Below, piece after piece: positions 1-10,200 of a stretch of DNA of 64,000 nucleotides (positions within the stretch are counted from its first letter, which is position 1; every line of letters starts with the position of its first letter). The position numbers and the translations under genes were made by a program. The notes beneath the pieces are model-generated. The model searched no databases. It saw nothing but the letters and a program-made list of their open reading frames with translations, and was not told the DNA's origin. Where the stretch lies: positions 122,475-186,474 of the forward strand of contig NZ_KQ959487.1 of the NCBI RefSeq assembly GCF_001552785.1. Direction: 5' to 3'. Source of the stretch: Atopobium deltae. Lineage in GTDB: Bacteria; Actinomycetota; Coriobacteriia; Coriobacteriales; Atopobiaceae.

Positions 1-497
1 CCCATGAGCATCATGTAAGGATACTTGGCATCCTTATCGGTAGCCTTGAAAATGTTCCACTCGAGCTCGGCGCCGCCGTGCTTAACCTTCTTGGCCTCGA
101 CAAACTCGTACTTGGACTTAGCAATCTCTTTGCCGTCCTTGTCCTTAAAACCATCAAGGAAGGTGATGCTGTCCTCGGTAACCTCGATGCCCTTGAACTC
201 TGCGGCAGTCTTGGTCTTCATCTCGTTTTTAACATCTTCGGGCTTCTTGTTGTCGCGCTTGGCTACCTCTTCGTAGGTAGCGTCAAGCTCTTTTTCGTCG
301 AGATAACCGTCGATGCTGTTCCAAACACCCTTCCAGTCAGCCAAAGAAGCAGCCTTCTTGGTGTCTTTTTGCGCAGACTCGGCTGGCTTTTCTTGCGACT
401 TTGAGGTATCCTGAGCCTTCTGTCCGCCGCAGCCCACGAGCGTGAGCGCCAACACCATAGAGATGCCAGAAGCGGCAATACCGGTAAGCTTGTTCAT
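1..497 (-). CDS. ZinT-like metal-binding lipoprotein (partial, runs off left edge)
   Basis: The reading frame starts at an ATG at 497 behind a GGAGGG ribosome binding site (504-509) and is open to the left edge. The N-terminus is a lipoprotein signal (MNKLTGIAASG, hydrophobic core, lipobox LVGCGG) followed by a charged linker. The exported part begins ADWKGVWNSIDGYLDEKELD and resembles the ZinT/YodA fold, also found at the C-terminus of AdcA-type zinc lipoproteins. Family knowledge suggests periplasm- or surface-side zinc (or cadmium) binding that feeds an importer. The C-terminal histidine ligands lie outside the window, so metal specificity is not seen. A consensus promoter and a DtxR-type palindrome lie directly upstream, which supports metal regulation. 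It could instead be an unrelated small lipoprotein. Confidence 0.75.
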   Translation of the reverse strand, partial: MNKLTGIAASGISMVLALTLVGCGGQKAQDTSKSQEKPAESAQKDTKKAASLADWKGVWNSIDGYLDEKELDATYEEVAKRDNKKPEDVKNEMKTKTAAEFKGIEVTEDSITFLDGFKDKDGKEIAKSKYEFVEAKKVKHGGAELEWNIFKATDKDAKYPYMMLM

Positions 498-528
498 TTC
501 AAACCCTCCATTCGGATTGTAGCTATTA

Positions 529-544
529 GTTAGCCTTGGTTAAC
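529..544. promoter_or_regulatory. DtxR/IdeR-like operator palindrome at the zinT-like promoter
   Basis: GTTAGCCTTGGTTAAC is an imperfect dyad (12 of 16 positions symmetric) just downstream of the -10 box, so it would cover the transcription start. On the minus strand it contains AGGCTAAC, the half-site of the actinobacterial IdeR/DtxR consensus. A sequence matching it at 14 of 16 positions lies upstream of the ECF/ABC operon (20661-20676). Confidence 0.5.
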
Positions 545-552
545 ATTAGCTT

Positions 553-581
553 AAATTACTCTACCGTCGCGCTGATGTCAA
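553..581 (-). promoter_or_regulatory. sigma-A type promoter of the zinT-like gene
   Basis: On the minus strand a perfect TTGACA (576-581) and a TAATTT -10 (553-558) are separated by 17 bases. The start codon lies about 55 bases downstream. Confidence 0.6.
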
Positions 582-597
582 TAAAAAACATTCTTTT

Positions 598-1052
598 TTT
601 GCGTCAGTCTTTACGGTATGTACACATGCTTTTACATGCGCATATGTACATATTTTTATAAAGCGTGGTCGCGGGGTTGGGGGGGTAGTGGTGGCGCGAC
701 TGGCGTGCGGCAACGCGGCTGTGTTGACGCGATTAGCGCGACTGGCACGGCGTTGTGTGCCGGTGTTGTGCGCGATCGCACCGTTGCAACGTTGTGGCGG
801 CGCAGAAGATGTGTCCGAACTCTGATTTACACTTGGACAAGGTATTAGGCAAAGCTCTTACGTGAAGTATTTGCCAAAAGAACAACTATAACCCACACAG
901 GTACTCATGAGGTATCTCATTATTTTTCTTACGGCTTTTGCCGCATCCACTCTCATCCACTACGCCAAAAGAAGATCCCCTGAGTAACCTGTAACCAAAA
1001 TGTAGCAGCTCATGCCAAGCTCTTTATACAATTCTTCGTCCATGTAGGGACA
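598..1052. other. intergenic region, no supported gene
   Basis: Short frames exist on both strands, but none has a ribosome binding site or protein-like composition. The part from 617 to 660 is rich in TACAT/ATGTA words, and 670-830 is unusually GC-rich for this part of the window. Confidence 0.4.
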
Positions 1053-1244
1053 TTACAGTATTACGGGGTTATCGCGTCTGTGTAAAGGCTCTTGGGCAGA
1101 ACGCGCGTTTTCGGGCAACTTTTTCCACATCGCCTTAAAAAGTGTTTTATCTCGTGCCTTATTAGATTCGCCTATATCTTGATTAGATTCGCCTATATCT
1201 TGAATGCTGTCACTTTCATCAAAACTAACTTCTAAACTGTCCAT
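1053..1244 (-). CDS. short hypothetical ORF with an internal 7-residue repeat
   Basis: This 63-codon frame begins MDSLEVSFDESDSIQDIGES and repeats QDIGESN-like units because of a 21-bp tandem duplication around 1165-1205. No clear ribosome binding site is visible and I recognise no family. It lies among other gene fragments, so it may itself be a remnant. Confidence 0.25.
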   Translation of the reverse strand: MDSLEVSFDESDSIQDIGESNQDIGESNKARDKTLFKAMWKKLPENARSAQEPLHRRDNPVIL

Positions 1245-1331
1245 ATAATTTTTGTCTATAAATATTAGTATCTGATTAAGTGGGATACACTCTTTAGGAA
1301 GTTCTGGTATGCATATTTTTAAGGGATTTCC

Positions 1332-1499
1332 TTAGATAAATTCACCGTAATTAAAAAATCCAACAGCAAATTGTCCTGTGGCCACAAGCTCACTAAAGGG
1401 ACCCAGTAACCATACAACATCAATTCCTTGTTTTAAGTCATCCCAGTAAGTTAAACCGTATAAAAGTGTAATTTTTTTCCATAGCTTGCTCCAGATAAG
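1332..1499 (-). pseudogene. gene fragment, no start codon (C-terminal remnant)
   Basis: A 55-codon open stretch on the minus strand reads as a plausible protein (YWDDLKQGIDVVWLLGPFSE, ending FFNYGEFI and a stop). It is preceded in frame by a TAG and has no start codon. I do not recognise the family. The composition (aromatic and hydrophobic, no codon oddities) suggests the 3' end of a former gene. Confidence 0.35.
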
Positions 1500-1758
1500 C
1501 TATCTGTACTCTATAAGCGACCCTTACGAACAGCCTACATAAGCGGCACTCTGCAAAAAGGTGCAGGGTGCCTTACAATGATTGGCCCCCTTGGGCCCAA
1601 AGCATACGGTCTGCATAGTAAGTGCGCAAGCAGCTCTTCAGACGAGACATACAACGAAACGTTTCCTCGTGCTTCGATGTGCTGTGGGTCAATGCGTTGC
1701 GCCTTGAAGGCTCGCGTGTAACGTCATTCTAAAGGAACGCTTAGACACATCTTACGCA

Positions 1759-1968
1759 CTACATGATAGACGTAACGTCTGCCACGATGAATTCGGAGAG
1801 ATACCAGTTGCTAAAAGGACCGTTCTCCTCATCGGAATTATGAAAACACACGACCGCCACGGGGGTCACCACCTTTTTGAGCGCAACGCTGATATGTGCA
1901 GCGTTGATATGCGCTGTGTTGATATGCGCTGTGTTGATATGCGCTGTGTTGAGCGCCACAATGATCAA
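1759..1968 (-). pseudogene. NADAR-like (YbiA family) N-terminal remnant
   Basis: The minus-strand frame contains VVCFHNSDEENGPFSNWYLS followed by EFIV. This matches the start of NADAR domains, whose first motif is an FY...G.FSN.Y pattern, a family that hydrolyses ADP-ribose-like or riboflavin-pathway N-glycosides. The frame stops within about 12 residues of that motif, so most of the domain is missing. Its apparent N-terminus is an expanded tandem repeat (HINTA units), which looks secondary. Best read as a decayed gene. Confidence 0.4.
1891..1950. repeat. 15-bp tandem repeat, four units
   Basis: Four head-to-tail copies of GATATGCGCTGTGTT; the first differs at three positions and the last three are identical. 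It is in frame with the NADAR-like remnant, where it encodes HINTA repeats. Confidence 0.8.
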
Positions 1969-2056
1969 GCGCCTGATTGCATCGGATTACTCTTGATTGC
2001 GTACGATTTTGTATAAGCTACTTGCATTATACTAGAGCCGAAAGAAGGTGGTCAGC

Positions 2057-2824
2057 TTGAAAAAATCAACCTGGGATTTTTATGCTCCCGCCTACCGCTT
2101 TGCCATGCGGGGCGAGAAGACCACGTATCGCTGGCTATACGATCATATACAGCACCGAGTGCACGATAAGACCGTGCTTGAGCTCGCGTGCGGTCCTGGC
2201 ATGTTAGCAAAGCATATAGCGCCCGTAACCAAACAAATGATAGCAACCGACTATTCGGAAGGTATGATTGCACAAGCAAATAAGCAGCAGGGCGGCGATG
2301 ATGCTGGCGACGACTGCACTGTCAGTGTTGGCGATGCTAGCATCGCTAGCTACACTGACGACATTTGTGCTAGTGGCGCTGGCATCGCTGGCTACACTGA
2401 TGCTGGTGGCGAGCACGATGAGCGCGCGAAACTTACATTTGAAGTTGCTGACGCAACCAAGCTTGCGTATGTTGACGATTCATTTGACGTTGTTATTATC
2501 GCCAATGCTTTACATACGATGCCACAACCCAACCTAGCCTTGCAAGAAATTAAGCGTGTGTTGCGTCCAGACGGGCTGCTTATTGCTCCAAATTTTGTTG
2601 TTGCGAGTAATTCTGGCTTTGTGGGTAAACTTTGGCTGCAGTTTCTAAAAATGGTGGGGCTAAGTTTTGACCACAGTTGGTCGTATCGAGCATATCTTAA
2701 ATTCTTGGCGGTGCATGGCTGGGATTGCACCTATTCCAAGCTGCTCGAAGGTCGCGTGCCTCTTTGTTATGTTGAGTGTCGTCGCACCCATACGAGCAAT
2801 TCTGATTTTACAAATCTGGTATGA
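2057..2824 (+). CDS. class I SAM-dependent methyltransferase
   Basis: This is a UbiE/Methyltransf_11-type enzyme of about 255 residues. Motif I is LELACGPGMLAKHIAP, followed by ATDYSEGMIAQA and the post-I motif DSFDVVIIANALHTMPQP with the usual RVLRPDGLLIAP strand. The substrate cannot be told. I chose the TTG at 2057 because the Shine-Dalgarno AAGAAGG sits 6-8 bases upstream; a GTG at 2048 is too close to that site. Between motif II and the next strand there is an insertion of about 45 residues built from near-repeats (SIASYTDD, GIAGYTDAG) that has no counterpart in the compact family fold and looks like expanded low-complexity DNA. It is monocistronic and followed by a terminator. Confidence 0.8.
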   Translation: MKKSTWDFYAPAYRFAMRGEKTTYRWLYDHIQHRVHDKTVLELACGPGMLAKHIAPVTKQMIATDYSEGMIAQANKQQGGDDAGDDCTVSVGDASIASYTDDICASGAGIAGYTDAGGEHDERAKLTFEVADATKLAYVDDSFDVVIIANALHTMPQPNLALQEIKRVLRPDGLLIAPNFVVASNSGFVGKLWLQFLKMVGLSFDHSWSYRAYLKFLAVHGWDCTYSKLLEGRVPLCYVECRRTHTSNSDFTNLV

Positions 2825-2870
2825 CGCGAGCTTGATGAGATGCTGTAGCAACTGGTTTAGCATACACGGC

Positions 2871-2915
2871 GCCCGCAGAAAACGTAATGTCTTCTACGGG
2901 CGTTTCGCTTTTTTT
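2871..2915 (+). terminator. rho-independent terminator of the methyltransferase gene
   Basis: A 10-bp stem (GCCCGCAGAA with TTCTACGGGC, one mismatch) and a 11-base loop are followed by a T-rich tract ending in seven Ts. Confidence 0.75.
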
Positions 2916-2976
2916 ATATGCGCCTACGAGCACTGATAGACACGCTTGGCGCTTAGCGCTTGGCGCTTATGGACGC

Positions 2977-5900
2977 TTAGCGCTTGTCTGCCTTCTTGTT
3001 GCGCCTGTGTGCAACAAACCACGAGGCTGCAAGCATACCTGATCCCATGAGCGTTCCAACAAGGCTTGTCGAAATGTTGGTCAGATCACCCGTCTTTGGC
3101 ACGGCGCGGGTTGCAGCGGCCTTGGGCGATGGCTTGGGCGTGGGCTTAGGCGCAGACGGCGGCACTGGGTGAGGATCGGCAGCCTTTGTAGGAACAACCG
3201 TCAACTGGATGGTCTTCTCGTCAGAAGCAGAAGAATCCTTGCCGTCGGGCCACTGTACCGCGTTCCACACAAACGAGAACAGCTTGCGCGTGCCCGCTTG
3301 TGACGTAGCCACGGCCGAGAAGTCTCCCACAACCGTACCGACAATCGTATGTGGCTTGCCAACGGTCGCCTCGTGGTCCAGCTCGACGGCAGGTACGGTC
3401 AGCTTCATCCAACCGTCGGCGGCGCCCGCAGCGTCAACCACAGCTTTAAGGTCGGCGTAAGTCTTGATCGCGGCGGGATTAGCCAGCGCAAAGCGCACGG
3501 TGACCGTTTTGCCGCTCACTGAAACGTCACTCACGACAAAGCCAGGGCCAAAGTCCAAGAGCTTAATGCTATCCTTCGTCAGGTTTTTGGGAAGGGTCAT
3601 ACCGTCGGGAACCGTCATCGTTGCCACAAACGAGAAACGCAACGACGAGAGTGCAATTTGATCATGCGCCGTTCCTGGGTAGCGTGCCTCAATGGCCTTC
3701 ATCTGGTCGCGAATGGTCTGTGCCAGCAACGCGCCCGTCAAGTCAAAATGCTCGCCCTGTGCAAGCTTCAACGGCTCGGTGTGGGTGGTGTTGGTGCCCA
3801 CGAGTATATCGCCTGGCAAGTCCGAAACCAGAGGCGTCGGCACAGCAACGGTGAACAAAATACCATCATCAACGGATGCGGCGGTAAAGTCCTTGCCTTC
3901 GGGCTTTTGCACGCCGTTCCACTCAAACGAGAAGAGCTTACGTGTGCCCGCGTCATTGGTGGCGCAAGCCTTAAAACTTCCGTCAAGCGTGCCTTTGACC
4001 GTGGCTTTTGTGCCAGCGGCAAGTGTGTTGCTGAGTTTGACACCAGGCAGGGTGAGCTTCATCGTGTCGGCGAGTTTATCGATAACTGCTGCTTGCAGAT
4101 CCTTGTAGGTTGCAATGCCATCTTTCAGCGTAAGCGTAATGCTTACCGTCTTACCGTTAACCTCTACCTTACTGACGCTAAAGGTGTCCGCAAAGCCTTC
4201 AGTCTTAATGTCGGCAGCCGTGAGCGTGGAAGGAAACTCCATGCCCTCGGGAAGCGTAAAGATCGCCTTAAAGGACGAGCTCATGTCCGAAAGGGCCACT
4301 TTGCTGTAATCGGTGGTGTTGGGGAATTTCTTCTCGATACCGCGCATCTGAGCTTTGACGACCGAGGCCTCGATGGTGCCTGTAAAGTCGATGGTCTGTC
4401 CCGCCACAACGGGATAGATGCTCGTATGTTGCGTGTCGTTGCCCACCATAATGTCCGCGGGAAGCGCGAGTTTCTCGTGAATACGCTCGATCGCGGGGTC
4501 GGCAGCCCAGTTCAAATAGAAAGTGTAATCCTTGGTAAGCGTGATGTCGTCACCAATCTTGGCTTCTGTCGTCCCTTTTGCATCAACAAACCAGTAGTGG
4601 TAGGCCTCGCCCAGCGAAATGCCAAAAATGGAGCCGAGGGACACCTTTTTGCTTTGCAGCACGTAATAGGGGCGCGTTGCCAACTTGGTGTAGACGGCAT
4701 CATTGGCCTGCTGCGTAGCACCCAAAATACCAGGTGTTTTATGCGTCAGCGAGCTATCCAGCGAGCTCAAAAGTGCACTGAGCTTGATCTGATCGGCCAC
4801 CTTGGCCTGTTTTTTAACAACGGCCACTTCCCCACCGTTGGCATCATGCTGAATATCAAAGGCGGATGGGTGCGTCTTAAACACGCTGTCGGGCGCAAAG
4901 ACGCCGCCGTTGGCCGAAAACTTCACGCTGACCTGCTGCTCTTCCCAAACGGCATACAGGTCGAGGGTTGTCACTCCAGGCTTTATGGTAACGGTGCTAC
5001 CTTCGGCGACCTTGGTGCCCGCGCCCTGCGGCTGGGTGCTCCAACCCTTAAAAGTCTTTCCTTCGGGAATGAACTTTGGCGACGCCGTGGCGATTTCGTC
5101 TTTGGTCAACACCTTGGCAGAGCGGTCGGCCCTGCTTGATGAGGCAAGATAGGTCACCTCAGGATTTTGGTCGTTGTGGTACTTGATGGCATACGACGAG
5201 GCATCTGCCTGCCATTTTGCATACACCGTTGTGTCGGTCGTGACAGCTACATCTGCCGAGAAGGGCTTCTCGGCACCCGTCGCATCCTTATAGAACCAAC
5301 CTACAAAGTTGTAGCCAGCCGCAAAGGGATTCGACGGAAGCGCGACACTGCCGCCGCCCACCGCCGTCGCATCCTTGAGCGCGTAGCCACGCATAGCAAG
5401 GGCGATCTGGTTGGCAGACGAGCCGTCGGCGTAGGACGCGTCAACCGTTTGTGCTGCGTCGGGCGCATTGAGTACAAACGTCAGTTTTGCCGCAGGTACC
5501 CATACATGTTTTTTGCTATCGCTCGAGGCTTTGTCCACGTGATACTCATAGGCAACGCCATTTTTATTCAGTGGCGTGAGCGTGGTGGGAGCAGCGTCGG
5601 CCAAGGTAAACAGCGAGAGTGGCTCGTTGCCATTGGCTGGTCCGTTGGTAGGAGTCGTGCTTCCGAGGCTACTGTTGTAGTCGGGAGCATATTTTACGAG
5701 GTGAGAACCGCCCAGCACGATGTAATTCTGTCTTGTCTCGCCAGCGCCCGAGTCGGAATCTTTTGCGGCAGGGCTTTCGACCAAGCAGTTGGGACCAAGC
5801 TCGATAGTACCCTTCGCTTGTGCGCCAAACAGCGCACCATACTGTTGTCCGTTGCCCTTGATCGTGGAATTTGTAAGCACAACGCGGCCCGTATTGACAT

Positions 5901-7059
5901 TAAGGCCGCCCGTGCCAGCGTTGTTGAGCTCGAGCGTCGAATCGGTAACGACCACATCGCCCTTGCTCACACCCACGGAAATGCCCGCAGTACTGCCAGC
6001 GTTTGCCACGATGCGCGAGCTCACAATATTTGAGGCACCCTGGATGGCCAGACCCGTCGAGTGACGCCATCCGCGCTTATTAATGATAAATTCGCTGTCC
6101 AGCATCGTGAGCTTGTTGACGTAAAACGACATGCCAAAGCCCTCGACGGTAAGCGAAGCATTTTTGAGCGTCAGGTCGCGCGCATCAAACCAAGTGCGAT
6201 TTTGCGAAACCACGTTGATAGTGCAGTTCTCGAACACCACACTGCTCTCGTAGAAGTTGGAGTTGCATATATCGTCGGCGGTAATGGTCAGCTTATTCTT
6301 ACCAGCAGAGCCTTTGACCAAGCCACCAAGCGAAATGCCGCGTCCATCGCTGAAGCCGTTGCCTATAAACTTGTAGGTACCATCAGTGATGCTCGAGCCT
6401 TTTTCTGCAATAAGGGCGGTCTTGAAGCCTGACATGCTGAGCGTACCCGTACCCGAAAGCGCGGCACCAGACTTAAGCACAATACCGTTGATGGCATTTC
6501 CTGTGCCCGTGATGGTTGCGCCCGCGTCACCAATCCTGAGCATGACGCCCAAAGGAATGGTCTGCGTGGCACTCAGCGCATGCGTACCTGTCAGGTGAAT
6601 GACGCTAATGCTGGGATTTGCTTTTTGCAGCTCCAACGCACGAGGAAGCGTCTTAAGCGCTTTTGCAGCGGAGCCGTCGTTGGTATCGCTTCCCGTTGAG
6701 CCATCAACCCACAGCTCAGTTGCCGTGCGAGAAGATCGTGCGGCTGTGCGCGTTTGCGGCGCTGGCGCGGGGGCTGGATCTGCTTGCGTAGAGGCTGGAG
6801 TCGAGGCTGACTTCGTTGGGGCCGCAGTTGGTTTCGAAGGTGTTGAAGCTGTCTTCGTTGCGCTTCTGCCCGCAGGCGTTGCGGGTTTCTCGGCAGCTCC
6901 CGCAGGCTGTGTCGCGGCACGAACCTGTGCTGCAATCTGTGCCAGTGACAGTGTTGGTATCATGCTTGTCACAATAAGCGCTGCAAACAGGCAGCTTGTC
7001 GTTATGCGAACTGTTTTTGAACGAAGCAGTTTCTTTGCTTTGGTTGTATGTGTCGACAT
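2977..7059 (-). CDS. giant cell-wall-anchored surface protein (beta-helix, InlB B-repeats, VPKTG anchor)
   Basis: 1360 residues from the ATG at 7059, preceded by AGGAAGAAC; upstream codons lack a binding site. Order of parts: signal peptide (about 1-48); Ala/Pro/Thr/Ser-rich stalk (50-113); a right-handed beta-helix, pectate-lyase-like region (about 117-450) opening WVDGSTGSDTNDGS; two InlB B-repeat/Flg_new modules (about 570-695, ending VYAKWQ and LYAVWEEQQ); two copies of an approximately 170-residue module opening LPADIMVGN and LPGDILVGT; a Pro/Lys linker; and a sorting signal VPKTGD at about 1320, a hydrophobic span and AHRRNKKADKR. A sortase would anchor it to peptidoglycan, where it probably binds host glycans or proteins. 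No sortase gene is in the window. Confidence 0.85.
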   Translation of the reverse strand: MSTHTTKAKKLLRSKTVRITTSCLFAALIVTSMIPTLSLAQIAAQVRAATQPAGAAEKPATPAGRSATKTASTPSKPTAAPTKSASTPASTQADPAPAPAPQTRTAARSSRTATELWVDGSTGSDTNDGSAAKALKTLPRALELQKANPSISVIHLTGTHALSATQTIPLGVMLRIGDAGATITGTGNAINGIVLKSGAALSGTGTLSMSGFKTALIAEKGSSITDGTYKFIGNGFSDGRGISLGGLVKGSAGKNKLTITADDICNSNFYESSVVFENCTINVVSQNRTWFDARDLTLKNASLTVEGFGMSFYVNKLTMLDSEFIINKRGWRHSTGLAIQGASNIVSSRIVANAGSTAGISVGVSKGDVVVTDSTLELNNAGTGGLNVNTGRVVLTNSTIKGNGQQYGALFGAQAKGTIELGPNCLVESPAAKDSDSGAGETRQNYIVLGGSHLVKYAPDYNSSLGSTTPTNGPANGNEPLSLFTLADAAPTTLTPLNKNGVAYEYHVDKASSDSKKHVWVPAAKLTFVLNAPDAAQTVDASYADGSSANQIALAMRGYALKDATAVGGGSVALPSNPFAAGYNFVGWFYKDATGAEKPFSADVAVTTDTTVYAKWQADASSYAIKYHNDQNPEVTYLASSSRADRSAKVLTKDEIATASPKFIPEGKTFKGWSTQPQGAGTKVAEGSTVTIKPGVTTLDLYAVWEEQQVSVKFSANGGVFAPDSVFKTHPSAFDIQHDANGGEVAVVKKQAKVADQIKLSALLSSLDSSLTHKTPGILGATQQANDAVYTKLATRPYYVLQSKKVSLGSIFGISLGEAYHYWFVDAKGTTEAKIGDDITLTKDYTFYLNWAADPAIERIHEKLALPADIMVGNDTQHTSIYPVVAGQTIDFTGTIEASVVKAQMRGIEKKFPNTTDYSKVALSDMSSSFKAIFTLPEGMEFPSTLTAADIKTEGFADTFSVSKVEVNGKTVSITLTLKDGIATYKDLQAAVIDKLADTMKLTLPGVKLSNTLAAGTKATVKGTLDGSFKACATNDAGTRKLFSFEWNGVQKPEGKDFTAASVDDGILFTVAVPTPLVSDLPGDILVGTNTTHTEPLKLAQGEHFDLTGALLAQTIRDQMKAIEARYPGTAHDQIALSSLRFSFVATMTVPDGMTLPKNLTKDSIKLLDFGPGFVVSDVSVSGKTVTVRFALANPAAIKTYADLKAVVDAAGAADGWMKLTVPAVELDHEATVGKPHTIVGTVVGDFSAVATSQAGTRKLFSFVWNAVQWPDGKDSSASDEKTIQLTVVPTKAADPHPVPPSAPKPTPKPSPKAAATRAVPKTGDLTNISTSLVGTLMGSGMLAASWFVAHRRNKKADKR

Positions 7060-7241
7060 GGTTCTTCCTATTCCAAAAACAACAGGTTCGATGACCCTAA
7101 AAAATAAATGCAGGAGGATAGAGTGTGCAAATGGACGTGGCGATGCTGGATCTCGCCGCAAACGCGCGGCAGGCATGCCAGATGCAGCCACAAACGGATA
7201 CACCCCCTTCACAAGATGACCTCGTCAAGGGGCACGCATCC

Positions 7242-10200
7242 TTACACTGGTTCGAATTTTTTCTTTGACAGATACCATTTCCAGCCAGAGCCAGCGAGCA
7301 CAAAACCTACCAATCCAGGAAGTGCTGCGGCAAAACTGATGGTGGCATCAGACGTACGTGGAAGCACCTTTTCCTTTTTGACTGACGCGGGAGTCGGCGG
7401 TAGTGTCGGTGCTGGCGGTGTGGGCAGCACGGGAGACTTGGGCTTCTCTTTATTGGTAATGATAAAGCCTGTTGCCATGTCACCGGTGTAGCTGACTTCA
7501 AATACCGTGCCTGCAAGCGTGACCTGCGCCTTGTCTTCGCCCACTTCTTTGACGCTGTACTCAAAGGATGTAGGATTCTGCGCTGACTCGTACACAGGAA
7601 GGCTCTTGAACTCGCCGGCCCAATTGTTGGCGGCGTTGAGCGTCAGGCGCGTACCCGTCGCAACACCGTTTTTGTATAACTCAACGTCGACGGAGGCCAC
7701 AGGTCCTGCGATCTTCTCGCCAGCGTGATTGTGCCACGTCTTCGTAACTTTGACGGAGCGGAAAGGTGGCTCGAGCGGCGTCCAAGGCGCTGGCGGCGGC
7801 GTTGGCTTCGCATGCGTATTGGTAATCGTGCCTGCAATAACGTCTGCCTTTGTCGTTCCGCTGAAGCTGGTCTTATCGGCAGTGTACTTATCGATAGCCC
7901 CTTCCGTCAGGGTATAGGTAATAAGCTGATCTGGTGTTCCCGCGTATTTGGGAAGGCCCTTGTAGATTACCTTGTAAGTCCCATTTTGAAGATCGGTCAC
8001 CTGCGGGACAAACAGGGTAGGATCGATGGCCTTATCGGCCGAAAGCGTCAGCTTTTGCACAAAGGCAGCCGTGTTGGGACGAAGCTGCTCTTCGTTGTTG
8101 TTATCGTTCCACACCTTGGTGAGCACGACATCGCTACTCGCGACGGTCATCGCGTTGGTTTGCAACGTAAGCTGCTTCTGGTTGCCTTCAATATCGTAGA
8201 AGAGCACCGTGCTAAAGACGCGGCGCTTGTTGTTATAGCTGCTGTCAACGTCGCCAGCAACACGATACGAAATATCAACGTAGCCGCCCTCGTCCATGGC
8301 AAGCGCGCGAGCCGCGACGCACATGATCATGTCAGCCTGCTTAATGTCAGAAACTTCCTGATACTCGTTCGGCTTGGGCGCATGGTTGGTGTCATAGCTC
8401 ACGCCATCGTTGAGCTTGATGTACTTCACCTCAAAGTTCGCGGATGGTGTCGCCTTCACGACCTCAAACAACAGGTCCTGCGCATTTTCTGGCGAGAAGG
8501 ACGGGCCAAAATTCTTTGCAGAGTTCAGAAGTGGGATAAAGAGCTTCGTCACGTTAGCAGCAACCTTTGCGTTGTTGCGAACCGTCATGCGTACCGTTGC
8601 GGTATCACCTTTTTGCATAACGGCAGTGGTTGCTTGCTTATTGTTGGGGTCGTAACTCAGCGTCTTAGTAGCTTTGGTAAAGCCATCGGTAACCGAGAAG
8701 GTCGACATCGCGGTAATTTCGGCTGCCTGGTTTATGGTAATGCCCTTGCCCTCGGCTAACGAAACCATGGGCTTGCCTGCGTTGACCTTATCGCCAAACA
8801 GATCTGCGTAATCTTTGCTGGTCTTCCAGTAGGGACCATCCCATTTTTCTTTTTTAATGGTGGCGTCGACCGCTTTGAAGTCTTTGGTGGTAAAGCCAAC
8901 AAAATCGTTGATGTGGTATATACCCTTCTTTGCGAGCTTATTGGTGTTAACCGTCATGGACAGCTCCATGCTTTTTGCCGAGAAGTCCGGCTGATACTGA
9001 CCGCGCGTCTGCTCGCCCACATTAAGGTCGTAACGCCATACCTTGATGTTCGTATTGTCCTTGCAGGTAAATTCGCCAACCAAGGTGGGCTTGCCAAGCG
9101 TGGCATTCGTGACCTTCAGATCACTGTACGAGAAGCCCTCGGGCATAAACAAGTACAGCACAGGCTCTTGCAGGGGATTCCAGTCCCAGTTCTCATCATT
9201 GATACGACCAGTAATTTTGAAGGAGCTGCCTCCGTTAATCTGCTGTTTATCGATAGAACCGACGCCATTACGGATGGCGGGTGCCTTCGACTTGGCTGTG
9301 GTTACAACCGTATCTTCTGCAGTGGGCGTCGTGCCCGTGGTATAGAACTTAATGGTTGTTTTAACAGGGGCTTCGGTGCCCTTCTTCCAGCAACCATAGA
9401 CGCCGTTGCTTATATAGCTCCAACCATAAAACTCATCATAGATGTACTTATTGTTGGCATCGTAGGTTTCGAGCAGGTCAGCCTGTGGCGCAATGCCATC
9501 GTACTTGGCGGGAAGTGGTCCCAAATCAACCTTGATGGACGTAATGGAGTCGTTAATGTTAAGACCAAGCGCCGTGTTGGTGATAAGCGCCGAAACTTTA
9601 CTCGACTTCTTCAGAATGCTCGGGTCAGCCGTGCCGCTTTTGCCACTGGCGCTGCTCCAGTGAATGGGACCATACTGCATGCTCTTCTCGTAAGGAATGG
9701 TAACACCACGGATGATCGCCGTATTGGTTTGGTCGATCTGCATTTCCAGCGTTTTGGGCTTGGTGGGAACCGAAAGTTCATTTTTAATGAGGTAGGCACC
9801 AAGGCGCACATTATACGTGTCGTACTTCTTGAGCGACCAATTCATAGCTGTGTCGACGAGCGTGTGCGCACGGATTTTTTCGGGGGTCTTGCCGTCAATA
9901 ATGGTGACCTTTACCGTGGCAATCTGTTTGCCCGAGGTGCGGTCGGCGTTGGGAGTGTCATTCCAAATAGTCTTTTTAAAGTTCTTGAGCGCGACGAAAA
10001 AACTCGATCCATTCTCGCGCGGCGAATCCGCAGGTACCTTAATATGTGGCTTAAAGGCGCATCCACCAGAATAGGAACCAAGCTCATTCCACTCGACGGT
10101 AGAAACCTTGTTGTCGCCCTCGATCTCGGTCTTTACCACGGTGCCGTTCTTCTTGTACAGCGCCGTTTCTTCAAGGCCGACGAGCTCAAGATCCTTCGGA

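Noticed and set aside
618..848. 76-codon frame in the left intergenic region
   Set aside because: No binding site and Arg/Cys-rich composition typical of non-coding GC-rich DNA.
1891..1950. Tandem repeats considered as a CRISPR array
   Set aside because: Units are contiguous with no spacers and no cas genes are present. The same applies to 38757-38792 and 41222-41289.
3658..5139. 493-codon plus-strand frame inside the giant surface protein gene
   Set aside because: Antisense of a real gene, with no start signal and no recognisable protein.
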